Assembly (NCBI GenBank): GCA_020725115.1
Contig: DYFR01000001.1
Span: 1-64,000, forward strand
Source: Thiohalomonas denitrificans
Lineage (GTDB): Bacteria > Pseudomonadota > Gammaproteobacteria > Thiohalomonadales > Thiohalomonadaceae
Length of the DNA: 64,000 nucleotides
Reading direction: 5' to 3'
Shown here: positions 1 through 8,442 of the stretch, piece after piece
How positions within the stretch are numbered: position 1 is the stretch's first letter
Layout: every line of letters begins with the position of its first letter
The notes under the pieces: model-generated
Databases searched by the model: none
Seen by the model: only the letters and a program-made list of their open reading frames with translations
Told to the model about the DNA's origin: nothing
Program-made: the position numbers and the translations under genes

Positions 1-974
<974 letters not shown>

Positions 975-1041
975 TTACACGGTTTTTATATTTAGACACG
1001 ACGTGAATACGCAGTGTCATGTACGACAAAGGCGCAGCAGC

Positions 1042-1057
1042 TGTATGGTTAGCGACA
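1042..1057. promoter_or_regulatory. NifA upstream activator sequence (TGT-N10-ACA)
   Basis: TGT at 1042-1044 and ACA at 1055-1057 are separated by exactly ten bases. The site is about 130 bp upstream of the predicted nifH start, the usual UAS distance. It overlaps the first codons of draT, whose ATG is at 1045, so NifA bound for nifH would sit on the draT translation start. Confidence 0.75.
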
Positions 1058-1890
1058 AAGCCGGAAACACCGACAAAAGCCCCACGCTGCCGGCCTGCGC
1101 ACGCCTGCCCATCAACCGCTGCAACCTGCCGGCGGTGATCCTCGGCAGTCTCACCTTTCAGCGTCATCCCACCGCGCTGCACATCGACGGCGTGGCTGAA
1201 CTGCATGGCGAACTGTTCCGCCTGCTGGCGCCGCTCGACGACGCCGCGCAGCGCGCGCAACTGTTCATGGATTACCTCGCCGTACACTTTCTGCTCGACA
1301 CACCGGAACAGGCCGGACTCGATCCGTCCTCGCGGCTGCACCGCCACAAGGCCGACTACCTGCGCGTGCTGCGCGGCTGGTCCTTCGATGCCGACGGGCG
1401 CGAAGCCGCCGTGGTGAAGGGCTGGGTGGAATCGCGCTTCGGCCTGCTGCCGCGCCATCACGGCACGCCGATCCGCGACGCCGGCGACACGGCCTATCAC
1501 GCCTATATGGAGGCGCGCGCCCAGGGCCTGTACAGCACCAATGCCCTGGAGGCCCAGCTCGACCTGCTCTATGCCTATTGCCAGTACGAACTGGCGCGGC
1601 AACATCCCGAGACCAGCCACCTGCGCCTGTACCGCGGCGTCAACCGTCTGGAACAGCACGACGTACTGGACAGCCCCGGCAGCAAGGGCCGGCAGATCCT
1701 GCTGCTCAACAGCGCCAGCTCCTTCACCGACCAGCGCGAACGGGCCGACGAGTTCGGCGACCGCATCCTGGAAGTGGACGTGCCGCTGCCGAAGATCCTC
1801 GCCTACAGCCGCCTGCTGCCGGGCCGGCTCAAGGGCGAGGGCGAGTACATCGTCATCGGCGGGGTATACGAGGTCGACACGGCCGCCTGA
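1045..1890 (+). CDS. draT: NAD(+)-dinitrogen-reductase ADP-ribosyltransferase DraT
   Basis: Transfers ADP-ribose from NAD+ to the NifH arginine when ammonium or darkness/energy limitation signals arrive, switching nitrogenase off. The 281-aa product carries DraT family stretches: INRCNLPAVILGS near the N terminus, LYRGVNR in the middle, ILLLNSASSFT, and GEGEYIVIGGVYEV at the C terminus. I chose ATG 1045 because it gives the usual DraT length; the frame stays open upstream into the nifH leader. It diverges from nifH. Its partner draG is not adjacent but lies at 5518-6408 on the other strand, whereas many genomes have draTG as one unit. Confidence 0.93.
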   Translation: MVSDKAGNTDKSPTLPACARLPINRCNLPAVILGSLTFQRHPTALHIDGVAELHGELFRLLAPLDDAAQRAQLFMDYLAVHFLLDTPEQAGLDPSSRLHRHKADYLRVLRGWSFDADGREAAVVKGWVESRFGLLPRHHGTPIRDAGDTAYHAYMEARAQGLYSTNALEAQLDLLYAYCQYELARQHPETSHLRLYRGVNRLEQHDVLDSPGSKGRQILLLNSASSFTDQRERADEFGDRILEVDVPLPKILAYSRLLPGRLKGEGEYIVIGGVYEVDTAA

Positions 1891-1918
1891 TCGCCGCCCG
1901 GTGACAAGCTGCAACCTC

Positions 1919-1944
1919 ATGTATATACTTTCGCGTATATACAT
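1919..1944. promoter_or_regulatory. Palindromic operator upstream of vapBC
   Basis: Two perfect 10-bp arms (ATGTATATAC / GTATATACAT) flank a 6-bp spacer, ending 18 bp before the vapB start. VapB-type antitoxins usually autorepress by binding such palindromes; that function here is inferred. Confidence 0.7.
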
Positions 1945-1962
1945 CCAGAGGAGTGCCAGACC

Positions 1963-2193
1963 ATGGCCACCGCCCGCGTCTTCAAATCCGGCAACAGCCA
2001 GGCGATCCGCCTGCCCAAGGAGTTTCGCGTCGACGCCACTGAAGTGGAAATATTCCGCCGCGGCGACGAAATCGTACTGCGCGAGAAAAAGCGCACGGCG
2101 GCGGACATTCTCAAGATATTCGAGAGCTTTTCCGATGACTTCATGGCTGACGGCCGCGACGACCAGCCACCGCAGGAGAGGGAAGAACTGTGA
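1963..2193 (+). CDS. vapB: VapB-type antitoxin (AbrB/SpoVT fold)
   Basis: This 76-aa protein begins with the VagC/VapB swapped-hairpin DNA-binding motif (RVFKSGNSQAIRLPKEFR, residues 5-22). A C-terminal tail of about 30 residues would wrap the toxin. The ATG at 1963 is preceded by GAGG. Its stop overlaps the GTG start of vapC by four bases, so the pair is translationally coupled. It should neutralise VapC and repress its own promoter through the palindrome just upstream. Confidence 0.9.
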   Translation: MATARVFKSGNSQAIRLPKEFRVDATEVEIFRRGDEIVLREKKRTAADILKIFESFSDDFMADGRDDQPPQEREEL

Positions 2194-2597
2194 AGGAACC
2201 ACGCTATTTGCTGGATACGGACATCTGCATTTACTTCATCAAACGCCATCCTGCCTCGGTAGCGGAACACATCGCCGCACTGCCGGATGATGCGGTGAGT
2301 ATGTCGGTGATCACCTATGGAGAACTCCGGCGAGGTGTGGAGCGCAGCCTGCACCGCGAGCAGAATCTGGCGGCACTGAACCAGATGACGGAAATCATCA
2401 ACGTCAAGGCCTTGCCGCAGGCGGCCGGGCAAATCTATGGCGTGATACGCACCCAGCTCGAAAAAGCCGGTACCCCCATCGGCAACAACGACCTGTGGAT
2501 CGCCGCCCATGCCCTGGCCGACAACCTCATCCTGGTCACCAACAACGGCCGTGAATTCAAGCGCATCGACGGGCTGCGGGTGGAAAACTGGGCGTAG
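2190..2597 (+). CDS. vapC: VapC-type PIN-domain ribonuclease toxin
   Basis: A 135-aa PIN domain. The first acidic residue is in YLLDTDICIYF, a Glu follows in SVITYGELRRG, and the late acidic pair is in NNDLWIAAHAL, as in VapC family toxins that cleave RNA with Mg2+. It starts with GTG overlapping the vapB stop. All catalytic acids appear intact, so the toxin is probably functional. VapBC loci are mobile and often stabilise genomic regions, which fits a position inside a nif region. Confidence 0.92.
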   Translation: MKEPRYLLDTDICIYFIKRHPASVAEHIAALPDDAVSMSVITYGELRRGVERSLHREQNLAALNQMTEIINVKALPQAAGQIYGVIRTQLEKAGTPIGNNDLWIAAHALADNLILVTNNGREFKRIDGLRVENWA

Positions 2598-2660
2598 TAG
2601 ATATTTTGCGCCGACGCTTCGGCTTCGTCGCTCAGAAAACTTCCATTTGACGCACCAGAT

Positions 2661-2678
2661 TTGTCGCGTTCGCGACAA
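2661..2678. promoter_or_regulatory. NifA site (perfect TGT-N10-ACA dyad) for the SIR2-like operon
   Basis: TTGTCGCG-TT-CGCGACAA is a perfect dyad with TGT at 2662-2664 and ACA at 2675-2677, ten bases apart. It lies about 95 bp upstream of the start predicted from the -24/-12 element at 2741-2756, a normal UAS spacing. Confidence 0.8.
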
Positions 2679-2740
2679 TGTAGTGCGTACGCCTGGGTCC
2701 CATCCGCGGCAAATCCAAGTAAAACAGTCATTTCAGAGAT

Positions 2741-2756
2741 AGGCCCGCTAATTGCA
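2741..2756 (+). promoter_or_regulatory. Candidate sigma-54 promoter of the SIR2-like gene
   Basis: AGGCCCGCTAATTGCA keeps GG and GC ten bases apart and has TTGC at -12. The -24 half deviates from TGGCAC (AGGCCC). The NifA dyad upstream makes it credible. Transcription would begin about 25 bp before the ATG at 2791. Confidence 0.7.
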
Positions 2757-2790
2757 GTGCTAGTGCGAACAAGCACGCAAGGAGCCTTCC

Positions 2791-3642
2791 ATGATCACTC
2801 TGCACCTCGATGACATCGTTGCCGGCCTGAAAGACGGCAACATCGCCGCCTACCTCGGCCCCGACGCCCTGCGCGGCGCCGTCGACGCCGCCGGCGCACC
2901 GATCCCCGCCGACGGTGAAAGCCTGATCCTGGCCATGAACGGCGGCAGGCCCATGGCCCCCAAGCTGATGTACGAGTTCCCCCGCGCCGCCATGAATCTG
3001 GAACTGAAAAAGGGTCGCAGCTTCGTCAACCGCTTTCTCAGCAAGACCTACGCCGATACGCAGTGGAGCCGCGCGCCGCTGCACGACTGGCTGGCGAAAA
3101 TAAAACCGCGCTACGTCATCGACATCAACCGCGATACGCAACTGCAGGACAGCTATCGCGACACGCCGCATCTGCTGATCCAGGGCTTCGCCCGCATGGT
3201 CGGCGGCTTCCGTTTCCGTATCTATCAATACGACGGCAGCGCCTACCGCGAAGTGACGCAGGAAGAGGCCGACGCCTCGCTGCCGGTGCTGTTCAAGCCC
3301 ATGGGCTGCCCGCATCCGCAGGCCAGCTACATCGCCGCCGATGCCGACTACGTGGACTACATCACCGAACTGATGGGCGGCTTCGCCATTCCCTCCTTCC
3401 TCAAGCAGCAGCGCAAGGGCATGCGCTACCTGCTGCTCGGCCTGTCGCTGACGCGCGACACCGAGCGCATGGTGCTGTCCAACATTGTCTACGATGCGGC
3501 ACAGCCCGCCGGCTGGGCACTGATGCCCAACGCCACGGCGAAGGAACGTCGCTTCTGTGCCAAGCTCGGCATCGAGGTGATCGATGCCGGCATCGATGCG
3601 CTGCTGAGCGGCATGTTGCCGCAGCAGGCACACACCGCCTGA
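2791..3642 (+). CDS. SIR2-like domain protein, apparently NifA-regulated
   Basis: A 283-aa protein resembling SIR2-like domain proteins: the N terminus has DGNIAAYLGPDAL, followed by KPRYVIDINRDTQLQDSY and RYLLLGLSLTRDTERMVL, the pattern of a Rossmann-type NAD-binding fold. ATG 2791 follows AAGGAG. It is first in a unit with the small Cys-rich gene and the EAL gene, and has its own NifA site and sigma-54 promoter, so expression with nitrogenase is expected. The enzymatic activity is unknown. NAD use is only suggested by the family, and any link to the NAD-dependent DraT chemistry is speculation. Confidence 0.72.
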   Translation: MITLHLDDIVAGLKDGNIAAYLGPDALRGAVDAAGAPIPADGESLILAMNGGRPMAPKLMYEFPRAAMNLELKKGRSFVNRFLSKTYADTQWSRAPLHDWLAKIKPRYVIDINRDTQLQDSYRDTPHLLIQGFARMVGGFRFRIYQYDGSAYREVTQEEADASLPVLFKPMGCPHPQASYIAADADYVDYITELMGGFAIPSFLKQQRKGMRYLLLGLSLTRDTERMVLSNIVYDAAQPAGWALMPNATAKERRFCAKLGIEVIDAGIDALLSGMLPQQAHTA

Positions 3643-3645
3643 TAC

Positions 3646-3716
3646 GTGGGAGCCAGATTCATCGGGCGATGACGGCGCTGGAGAGGCCGCATTCTCCCGG
3701 CAAGCCGGGCTCCCAC
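3646..3716. repeat. Dispersed GTGGGAGCC...GGCTCCCAC hairpin repeat, copy 1
   Basis: Imperfect inverted repeat starting GTGGGAGCC and ending GGGCTCCCAC, filling the gap between the SIR2-like and small Cys-rich genes. Related copies occur at 17154-17224, 21369-21438 and 26639-26706, and inside the paired repeats at 10118-10269 and 11969-12121. Confidence 0.85.
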
Positions 3717-3753
3717 AGAAATGCCACCACACAACTGCTGATTTGGCCCAGAC

Positions 3754-3981
3754 ATGAAATTCACCACCTGCGTCAACCGTACCGCCTGCACCGAAGACGG
3801 CACCCGCTGCCGCGCCTGCGGCCGCTCCCATGAGGAGATTGCACGCCTGCGCCAGCTCACCGATGCCATCACCGTCTTCGCCCTCGACATGGACTACGAC
3901 AACATGGACGACTTCCTCCACTACCTCGCCGGCAAGGTGAGCAAAAAAGTGAAAGCCGCCCAAGATGAACGCCTCCGCTGA
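3754..3981 (+). CDS. Small Cys-rich protein (DUF1289-like)
   Basis: A 75-aa protein whose first 27 residues hold four cysteines in CVNRTACTEDGTRCRACGRS followed by HEEI. This recalls DUF1289 proteins (C..C..C..C, then GR..EEI), probably a small metal-binding fold. The rest is helical, ending in a basic tail. It overlaps the start of the EAL gene by 17 bases, implying coupling, and follows the SIR2-like gene in the same unit. Function unknown. Confidence 0.7.
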   Translation: MKFTTCVNRTACTEDGTRCRACGRSHEEIARLRQLTDAITVFALDMDYDNMDDFLHYLAGKVSKKVKAAQDERLR

Positions 3982-5266
3982 ATTCATACTCCCGCCACTG
4001 GTGCAACGGCGCTCCTTTCTCGATCAGCTTCTGCACGACAATGTGCAGGAACAGGATGGACTCGCCACAGCCACCTTCAAGGAGTACCACCTGACCAGTG
4101 CCTACCAGCCCATCTTCGGCCTGGCCCACCGCCGCGCCGTCGGCTACGAGGCGCTGCTGCGCGCCACGGATGCCGCAGGCATGCCGGTCTCACCGCTGGA
4201 GGTGTTCGCCAGCGCCGAAACCACCGCAGGCATCGTCCATCTCGATCGCACCTGCCGCATGCTGCATGCCGGCAACTGGCATGCGCTGGCGGCACCGGAT
4301 CGCTGGCTGTTCCTCAACATCAACCCGCGCGTGGTGGTCGAAGGCAGCAACTACGGTCCCTTCTTCGCCGAGCTGCTGAGCCACAACGGACTCGCCCCGG
4401 CGCAGGTGGTGGTGGAAATACTGGAAAACGAAATCACCGACGAAGGCCTGCTGGCGGACGCCGTTAGCTACTACAGGAACCTGGGCTGCCTGGTCGCCAT
4501 CGACGATTTCGGCGCCGGCCATTCCAATTTCGATCGCATCCTGCGCCTGGCGCCGGACATGGTGAAGCTGGATCGCAGCCTGTTGCAGCAGGCGCGGCAG
4601 CACCCACTGGCCCGGCGCATGCTGCCTGGCCTGGTGGCACTGCTGCATGAGGCCGGCTGCCTGGTGGTGCTGGAAGGTATCGAGGATGAAACCGAGGCGC
4701 TGCTGGCACTGGAAGCCGACGCCGATTTCGCCCAGGGCTATTTCTTTGCCCGCCCGGCGGCGGCGGAACTGCTTGCCGGCGATCCGACGGCCACCTTCGA
4801 GGCGCTGGGCCGCGCGGCCCGCGCCACCCTGCGCGACGACATCGCCAGTCGCACGACCGCCCTGCAGCCCTGCATCGACGCATTCAGCCGGTGCGCCGCG
4901 GACTATGCCGCCGGCGTCGAACTGGCCGCGGCCTCCTCCACCCTGTTCGCCACACCGAAAGTGTTGCGCTGCTATGTGCTCGACGCCGCCGGCATCCAGG
5001 TCGGCAGCAATGTGCTGTCCCACACCATGACCACGGTGCTGGAGCCGCGCTACCAGCCGCTGCGCGAAACCGCCGGCTGCGACTGGAGCGGGCGGCCCTA
5101 TTTCCGCCGCGCCCTCGGCGAACCCGGCAGCGTGCAGGTGACGCGTCCGTATTTCTCGGTCACCGATGCCGCCATGAACATCACCCTGTCCGTGGCGGTA
5201 CACCGCGGCGGCGTGTTGCATGTGGTGTGTTGCGACATGCGCTATCCGCTGGACGGCATGGAGTGA
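3965..5266 (+). CDS. EAL-domain cyclic-di-GMP phosphodiesterase with C-terminal sensor-like region
   Basis: A 433-aa soluble protein. Residues about 35-270 form an EAL domain with the catalytic signature intact: YEALLR, NINPR, ILENEI, IDDFGAG, VKLDRS, LEGIED and AQGYFF. This predicts hydrolysis of c-di-GMP to pGpG. The last 150 residues have no visible membrane segment and resemble a Cache/GAF-like ligand pocket (SGRPYFRRAL, VTRPYFS). It is third in the apparently NifA-controlled unit, overlapping the Cys-rich gene. That suggests lowering of c-di-GMP during diazotrophic growth. Confidence 0.88.
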   Translation: MNASAEFILPPLVQRRSFLDQLLHDNVQEQDGLATATFKEYHLTSAYQPIFGLAHRRAVGYEALLRATDAAGMPVSPLEVFASAETTAGIVHLDRTCRMLHAGNWHALAAPDRWLFLNINPRVVVEGSNYGPFFAELLSHNGLAPAQVVVEILENEITDEGLLADAVSYYRNLGCLVAIDDFGAGHSNFDRILRLAPDMVKLDRSLLQQARQHPLARRMLPGLVALLHEAGCLVVLEGIEDETEALLALEADADFAQGYFFARPAAAELLAGDPTATFEALGRAARATLRDDIASRTTALQPCIDAFSRCAADYAAGVELAAASSTLFATPKVLRCYVLDAAGIQVGSNVLSHTMTTVLEPRYQPLRETAGCDWSGRPYFRRALGEPGSVQVTRPYFSVTDAAMNITLSVAVHRGGVLHVVCCDMRYPLDGME

Positions 5267-5281
5267 TGCGGCTCACGGCCC

Positions 5282-5511
5282 TGTCGGGTTACGCGATGAG
5301 GCCGCTAACCCAACCTACATCTGGTTTCTTAACGTGGTGCGCAATGCACACCCTACCGTGGACATGTTCCACCATTTTCGTAGGTCGGGTTAGGCGCGTC
5401 CTTTTGCGCCGTAACCCGACACCCGCCGTCTGGTACAAGGCCAAGGCACGTTGGGTTACGCGATAAGGCCGCTAACCCAACCTACCGTAGGGTGCGCACC
5501 GCGCACCATAG
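5282..5511. repeat. Cluster of dispersed inverted repeats between the EAL gene and draG
   Basis: The intergenic region is filled with hairpin repeats. They include TCGGGTTACGCG...CGCTAACCCAACCTAC, GTAGGTCGGGTTAGGCGC...GCGCCGTAACCCGAC, a second GTTGGGTTACGCG...AACCCAACCTAC unit, and GTAGGGTGCGCACCGCGCACC. The same families recur at 12958-13035, 23464-23535 and 17928-17945. It may terminate the two convergent transcripts. Confidence 0.8.
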
Positions 5512-5517
5512 CGACAA

Positions 5518-6408
5518 CTACCCATCCAAACCGACCAGCGCACGCGCCTGCGCCTCGCAGGCCTCACGCACCGGCGGCGACAGCGCCTTGATCCATGCCG
5601 GCGGAATCGCCTGCAAGCCAAAACACGCGCCAGCCAGCATGCCGGCGATGGCGCCGGTGGTATCGGCGTCACCGCCTCGGTTGACTGTTTCCACCAGGCA
5701 GTCGGTAAAGCTGTCGGTATCGAAGAAGCACTGGAACACCGTCTGCAGGGTATCGACGATGTACCCGGTGGGATTCTCGCGCGGCTTGCCGCCGCGGAAG
5801 CGAAACGGCGGGTACTGCTCGATCAACCGATGCACCTGATCGTGCAACACCTCGACGCGGCTGTGCCCGGCGAGAAACGCCTGCACCATATCCACCACAC
5901 ACAGCGTGCCCGCATCGGACAGGGGATGGTTGTGGGTCACTCGTGCTTGTGCCAGCACTGCATCCCTGACCATGGCACGGTCGTGATAAAACGTGGCGAG
6001 GGCCACCGGCAGGACGCGCATGCAGGCGCCGTTGCCTGCATCGTGTTCGCTGGGAGGCGTGCAGGCCTCGCCGGTCTGGCGAAAGCGCAGGATGCCGCGG
6101 CGCACGGTATTGCCGATGTCCACCGGCTTGCTGCGCATCCACCCGTCGAAGGCGCGCGCGGCAGCCAGGGCATCCACCCGCCCCTGCTCCAGGATCGACT
6201 GTCCCAGTGCCAGCGCCATGGTGGTGTCGTCGGTGACCTCGCCACTGCGCAGCTTCAGCCAGCCGCCGCCGCGGATGATGTCGTGCACGCCGTACTCGGC
6301 CCGAATCTCGCGCGGCGTCATGAACTCCACCGTGGCGCCCAGCGCATCGCCGATGGCGAGACCCAGATAGGCGGCAACGGCGCGGTCTTCAAGTTCAGTA
6401 CCGACCAC
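5518..6408 (-). CDS. draG: ADP-ribosyl-[dinitrogen reductase] glycohydrolase DraG
   Basis: Removes ADP-ribose from the NifH arginine and so reactivates nitrogenase; a dimanganese enzyme of the ADP-ribosylglycohydrolase family. The 296-aa protein shows the family motifs: GLAIGDALGATVEFMT near the N terminus, GEVTDDTTMA (metal-binding TDDT), THNHPLSDAGT, and VNRGGDADTTGAIAGML near the C terminus. I chose GTG 6408 because AGAGGA lies six bases upstream; a TTG at 6435 is in frame but lacks a good ribosome site. It is convergent with the EAL gene and on the opposite strand to draT. Confidence 0.95.
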   Translation of the reverse strand: MVGTELEDRAVAAYLGLAIGDALGATVEFMTPREIRAEYGVHDIIRGGGWLKLRSGEVTDDTTMALALGQSILEQGRVDALAAARAFDGWMRSKPVDIGNTVRRGILRFRQTGEACTPPSEHDAGNGACMRVLPVALATFYHDRAMVRDAVLAQARVTHNHPLSDAGTLCVVDMVQAFLAGHSRVEVLHDQVHRLIEQYPPFRFRGGKPRENPTGYIVDTLQTVFQCFFDTDSFTDCLVETVNRGGDADTTGAIAGMLAGACFGLQAIPPAWIKALSPPVREACEAQARALVGLDG

Positions 6409-6435
6409 GAAACGTCCTCTAATTAAACCACCCAA

Positions 6436-6600
6436 CGCGGAGGCGCAGAGACGCGGAGATTCAATGCGTTCTCATTCGGTGGCGCGCTGAGTTCCGCATA
6501 CACCAGACTCGCCAGCAGATTATTCTCCATACTCAGCAGTGTTCTGTACCTCTGCGTCTCTGCGTCTCTGCGTCTCTGCGTCTCTGCGTCTCTGCGTTGA
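6436..6600. repeat. Inverted GGCGCAGAGACGCGGAG block and TCTGCGTC tandem array
   Basis: From 6551 to 6598 an 8-bp unit (TCTGCGTC) is repeated about six times. A complementary CGGAGGCGCAGAGACGCGGAG lies at 6438-6458, so the pair can form a large hairpin. The same family occurs at 17820-18035, 20615-20713 and 57060-57150. It fills the gap between nifQ and draG. Confidence 0.85.
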
Positions 6601-6618
6601 GCTGTTCTCTTCAGTTTT

Positions 6619-7200
6619 TCACTCTTCCGACCCGAAGCAGCGGACGTAGTCGGCGCACACCTCGCAGGACGGCGAACGGCAGGTATAGACGCCTTCCTGC
6701 ACACAGAGCTGCTTGTAGAAGAAACGCTTCCACTTCATGTCCCGGTCGTTCTTGGCCTTGAGAGCGGGGAAGTTGTGTTCGATGAGCGCCGACAGATCCT
6801 GGCGCGACCACAGTCCCATATCCTGCCATAGATGATCGCTGCCCATGCAACCGGCGGCAAGGGTCTCCGCCATCCACTCCTTCTCCGGCGTCACCCTGGG
6901 GCAGTGTGCCAGAAACAGCGTACGCAGCTCGTCCAGCTCCGGAGCGCGCGCCAGATCAATTTCCGGCCCGCACATCCAGGCCTCCGCCGTCGAACCGGGA
7001 AAGTGCAGCCGCATCATGGCGGCAAACTGCTTGTGCGACAGGCCGAGGCAGAACGGCATCGCACCGATGCCGGCGCGCTGACTGGCGAGCATGCGCGCCA
7101 GCGTCTCGTCGTTGCCGAGGCCCGCCGCCTGCGCCTTCAGTTCCGCGTACAGGTCGCGCACATCCAGCGTCGCCATTTCATTCATCGTCAGCGCCATCAT
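6619..7200 (-). CDS. nifQ: NifQ, molybdenum donor for FeMo-co synthesis
   Basis: NifQ carries an Fe-S-Mo cluster and supplies molybdenum to the FeMo-co assembly site NifEN. The C terminus has the family Cys motif C-x4-C-x2-C-x5-C (CRSPSCEVCADYVRC), and the middle has RAGIGAMPFCLGLS. Start ATG 7200 is preceded by GGAGG five bases away; ATG 7197 is equally possible. The 193-aa length is normal. It is the last nif gene of the minus-strand nifB-fdxN-sORF-nifO-nifQ run, as in Azotobacter, but a 320-bp repeat-filled gap separates it from nifO. Confidence 0.94.
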   Translation of the reverse strand: MMALTMNEMATLDVRDLYAELKAQAAGLGNDETLARMLASQRAGIGAMPFCLGLSHKQFAAMMRLHFPGSTAEAWMCGPEIDLARAPELDELRTLFLAHCPRVTPEKEWMAETLAAGCMGSDHLWQDMGLWSRQDLSALIEHNFPALKAKNDRDMKWKRFFYKQLCVQEGVYTCRSPSCEVCADYVRCFGSEE

Positions 7201-7261
7201 GACAACCTCCTTCACCTGCCCGTATATTCACAGAGCAGCACCACATGCCGCTCTCTTGGAT

Positions 7262-7478
7262 GTAGGGTGGATATGGCTACCGGCATCCTGCCTTCCACCA
7301 AATACCGTCCTTCCATGGACATAAGCGACAGCGCATCCACGATACCCTGCACTGCGGCGGGCATGGCCCGCCCTATGCCTGATGCCAGCCATTCAACGAC
7401 AAAGCTACGGCGTTATCTGTAGGAGCCGAGTCCTCTCGGCGAATCGGCGAATGTTCACCCAGGGGACTGGGCTCCTAC
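7262..7478. repeat. Three dispersed repeat families between nifO and nifQ
   Basis: At 7262-7340 is a copy of the GTAGGGTGGATATGGCTACC...GCATCCAC element (other copies 10118 and 12121, fragment at 26595). At 7351-7383 is a CGGCGGGCATGGCCCGCCCTATG hairpin related to 43095-43123. At 7419-7478 is a GTAGGAGCCGAGTCC...GGGCTCCTAC hairpin related to 16285-16355 and 23382-23449. No gene is visible in this 320-bp gap. Confidence 0.8.
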
Positions 7479-7520
7479 AAAACATGGGAACCTCTCGATC
7501 GAGCGTGCCGTAGCAGCGGC

Positions 7521-7931
7521 TTAGTCGCAGCGGTGCCCGTCATCGCGCGGACAGCTCTCATCCGCCTGTGCCGTATTCACATCCAGTCCCAGCAGCACCA
7601 TGATGTCCTGCGCCTCGAAGCCCACCGAACGCTGCCCTTCCACCTCGATCAGCGGGCGCCGGATGAGCAAGGGGTCCCGCACCATCAGCGCCAGCGCCTG
7701 CGTCTCGTCCATCTGTTCCGGCACCACCCGCCCGGCGCTGACCGCCGGTGCGCTGCGGTTGAACCACTCCGCCACCGGGCGCGTGCCAAAAAACTCCCGC
7801 AGGCGCGCCGCGGTCCACGGCTCGGTGAGCAGGTTGCGCGCCTCCACCGTATGGCCGGCGGCGAGCAGCAGTGCCTTCTGCCGCGTATTGTTCACGCAGC
7901 CCGGCTTCTCATAAAAAGTCACCTGCGCCAT
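7521..7931 (-). CDS. nifO: NifO, ArsC/Spx-fold nitrogenase-associated protein
   Basis: A 136-aa member of the ArsC-like nitrogenase-associated family. It has a thioredoxin-like fold starting VTFYEKPGCVNNTRQKALL with a single conserved Cys12, then RRPLIEVEG, the typical ArsC strand. Azotobacter NifO lies in nifB-fdxN-nifO-nifQ and influences molybdenum use between nitrogenase and nitrate reductase; the same order is seen here. Start ATG 7931 is nine bases after the stop of a 39-codon ORF, with only a weak ribosome site, so coupling to that ORF is likely. Confidence 0.85.
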   Translation of the reverse strand: MAQVTFYEKPGCVNNTRQKALLLAAGHTVEARNLLTEPWTAARLREFFGTRPVAEWFNRSAPAVSAGRVVPEQMDETQALALMVRDPLLIRRPLIEVEGQRSVGFEAQDIMVLLGLDVNTAQADESCPRDDGHRCD

Positions 7932-7940
7932 GGACGGTGA

Positions 7941-8060
7941 TCAGTGCCTGCGGCTGTAGTGCAGCAGGGCGCTATGGCGTCGGCGCACCCGCTGCGGCAG
8001 ATAGCCAAAGGCACCGCCGTCCGGCAGGGGAAAAATCATCTTCATCCATTGCATCCACAT
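7941..8060 (-). CDS. Predicted 39-aa microprotein between fdxN and nifO
   Basis: An ATG at 8060 with AGGAGA seven bases upstream opens 39 codons ending in TGA at 7941. The peptide starts MWMQWMKMIFPLPDGGAFGY and ends with the basic segment QRVRRRHSALLHYSRRH. It fits tightly between the fdxN stop (12-bp gap) and the nifO start (9-bp gap), so it is probably translated within the operon. I do not recognise a family. The amphipathic Met/Trp-rich head and Arg/His-rich tail are the notable features. Confidence 0.6.
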   Translation of the reverse strand: MWMQWMKMIFPLPDGGAFGYLPQRVRRRHSALLHYSRRH

Positions 8061-8072
8061 GATGCTTGTCTC

Positions 8073-8333
8073 CTATCCCAGCGCCGCCAGCCGTTCCGGC
8101 GGAATATTGGTCAGCGACCCCGGCGGGTTGAGCGGCATATCGAAGCCATCGACGATGGCGCACTCGATGGGGCAGATGCTGGCGCACTGCGCATCGGCGT
8201 AGTCGCCGTCGCACTCGGTGCATTTCTTCGCATCGATGATGAAGTGCGGCACCGCCGCGGAAATTGCCTGCGACGGGCACAGCGGCTCGCAGGCCCAACA
8301 GTTGACGCATGCAGCAACGATTTTCAGTGCCAT
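8073..8333 (-). CDS. fdxN: Nif-type 2[4Fe-4S] ferredoxin (FdxN-like)
   Basis: An 86-aa ferredoxin with two cluster motifs. One is C-x2-C-x2-C-x3-CP (CVNCWACEPLCP). The other has the loop typical of nif/photosynthetic ferredoxins, C-x2-C-x8-C-x3-CP (CTECDGDYADAQCASICP). In Azotobacter the FdxN next to nifB supports NifB-co synthesis. Two in-frame ATGs at 8336 and 8333 are possible; 8333 has better spacing to GGGAG. The minus-strand order nifB, fdxN, sORF, nifO supports one transcript. Confidence 0.88.
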   Translation of the reverse strand: MALKIVAACVNCWACEPLCPSQAISAAVPHFIIDAKKCTECDGDYADAQCASICPIECAIVDGFDMPLNPPGSLTNIPPERLAALG

Positions 8334-8362
8334 CATCAATCTCCCAACAGTTCTATGCCATC

Positions 8363-8433
8363 CGTGGGTCGGGCTTTAGCCCGACATGCTGTGTCCGGAT
8401 TGGCATCATTGTCGGGCTGAAGCCCGACCCACA
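8363..8433. repeat. GTGGGTCGGGCTTTAGCCCGAC inverted repeat between nifB and fdxN
   Basis: GTGGGTCGGGCTTTAGCCCGAC is matched by GTCGGGCTGAAGCCCGACCCAC 28 bases later. Each half is itself a hairpin. It lies inside the presumed nifB-fdxN transcript, where it could stabilise or attenuate the mRNA. Confidence 0.8.
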
Positions 8434-8442
8434 ATGAAATAC

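Noticed and set aside
1015-1028. TGT-N8-ACA near the nifH promoter as a second NifA site
   Set aside because: Spacing is eight, not ten, so the half-sites would not be properly phased.
6551-6598. CRISPR-like array
   Set aside because: Direct 8-bp tandem repeats without spacers; no cas genes.
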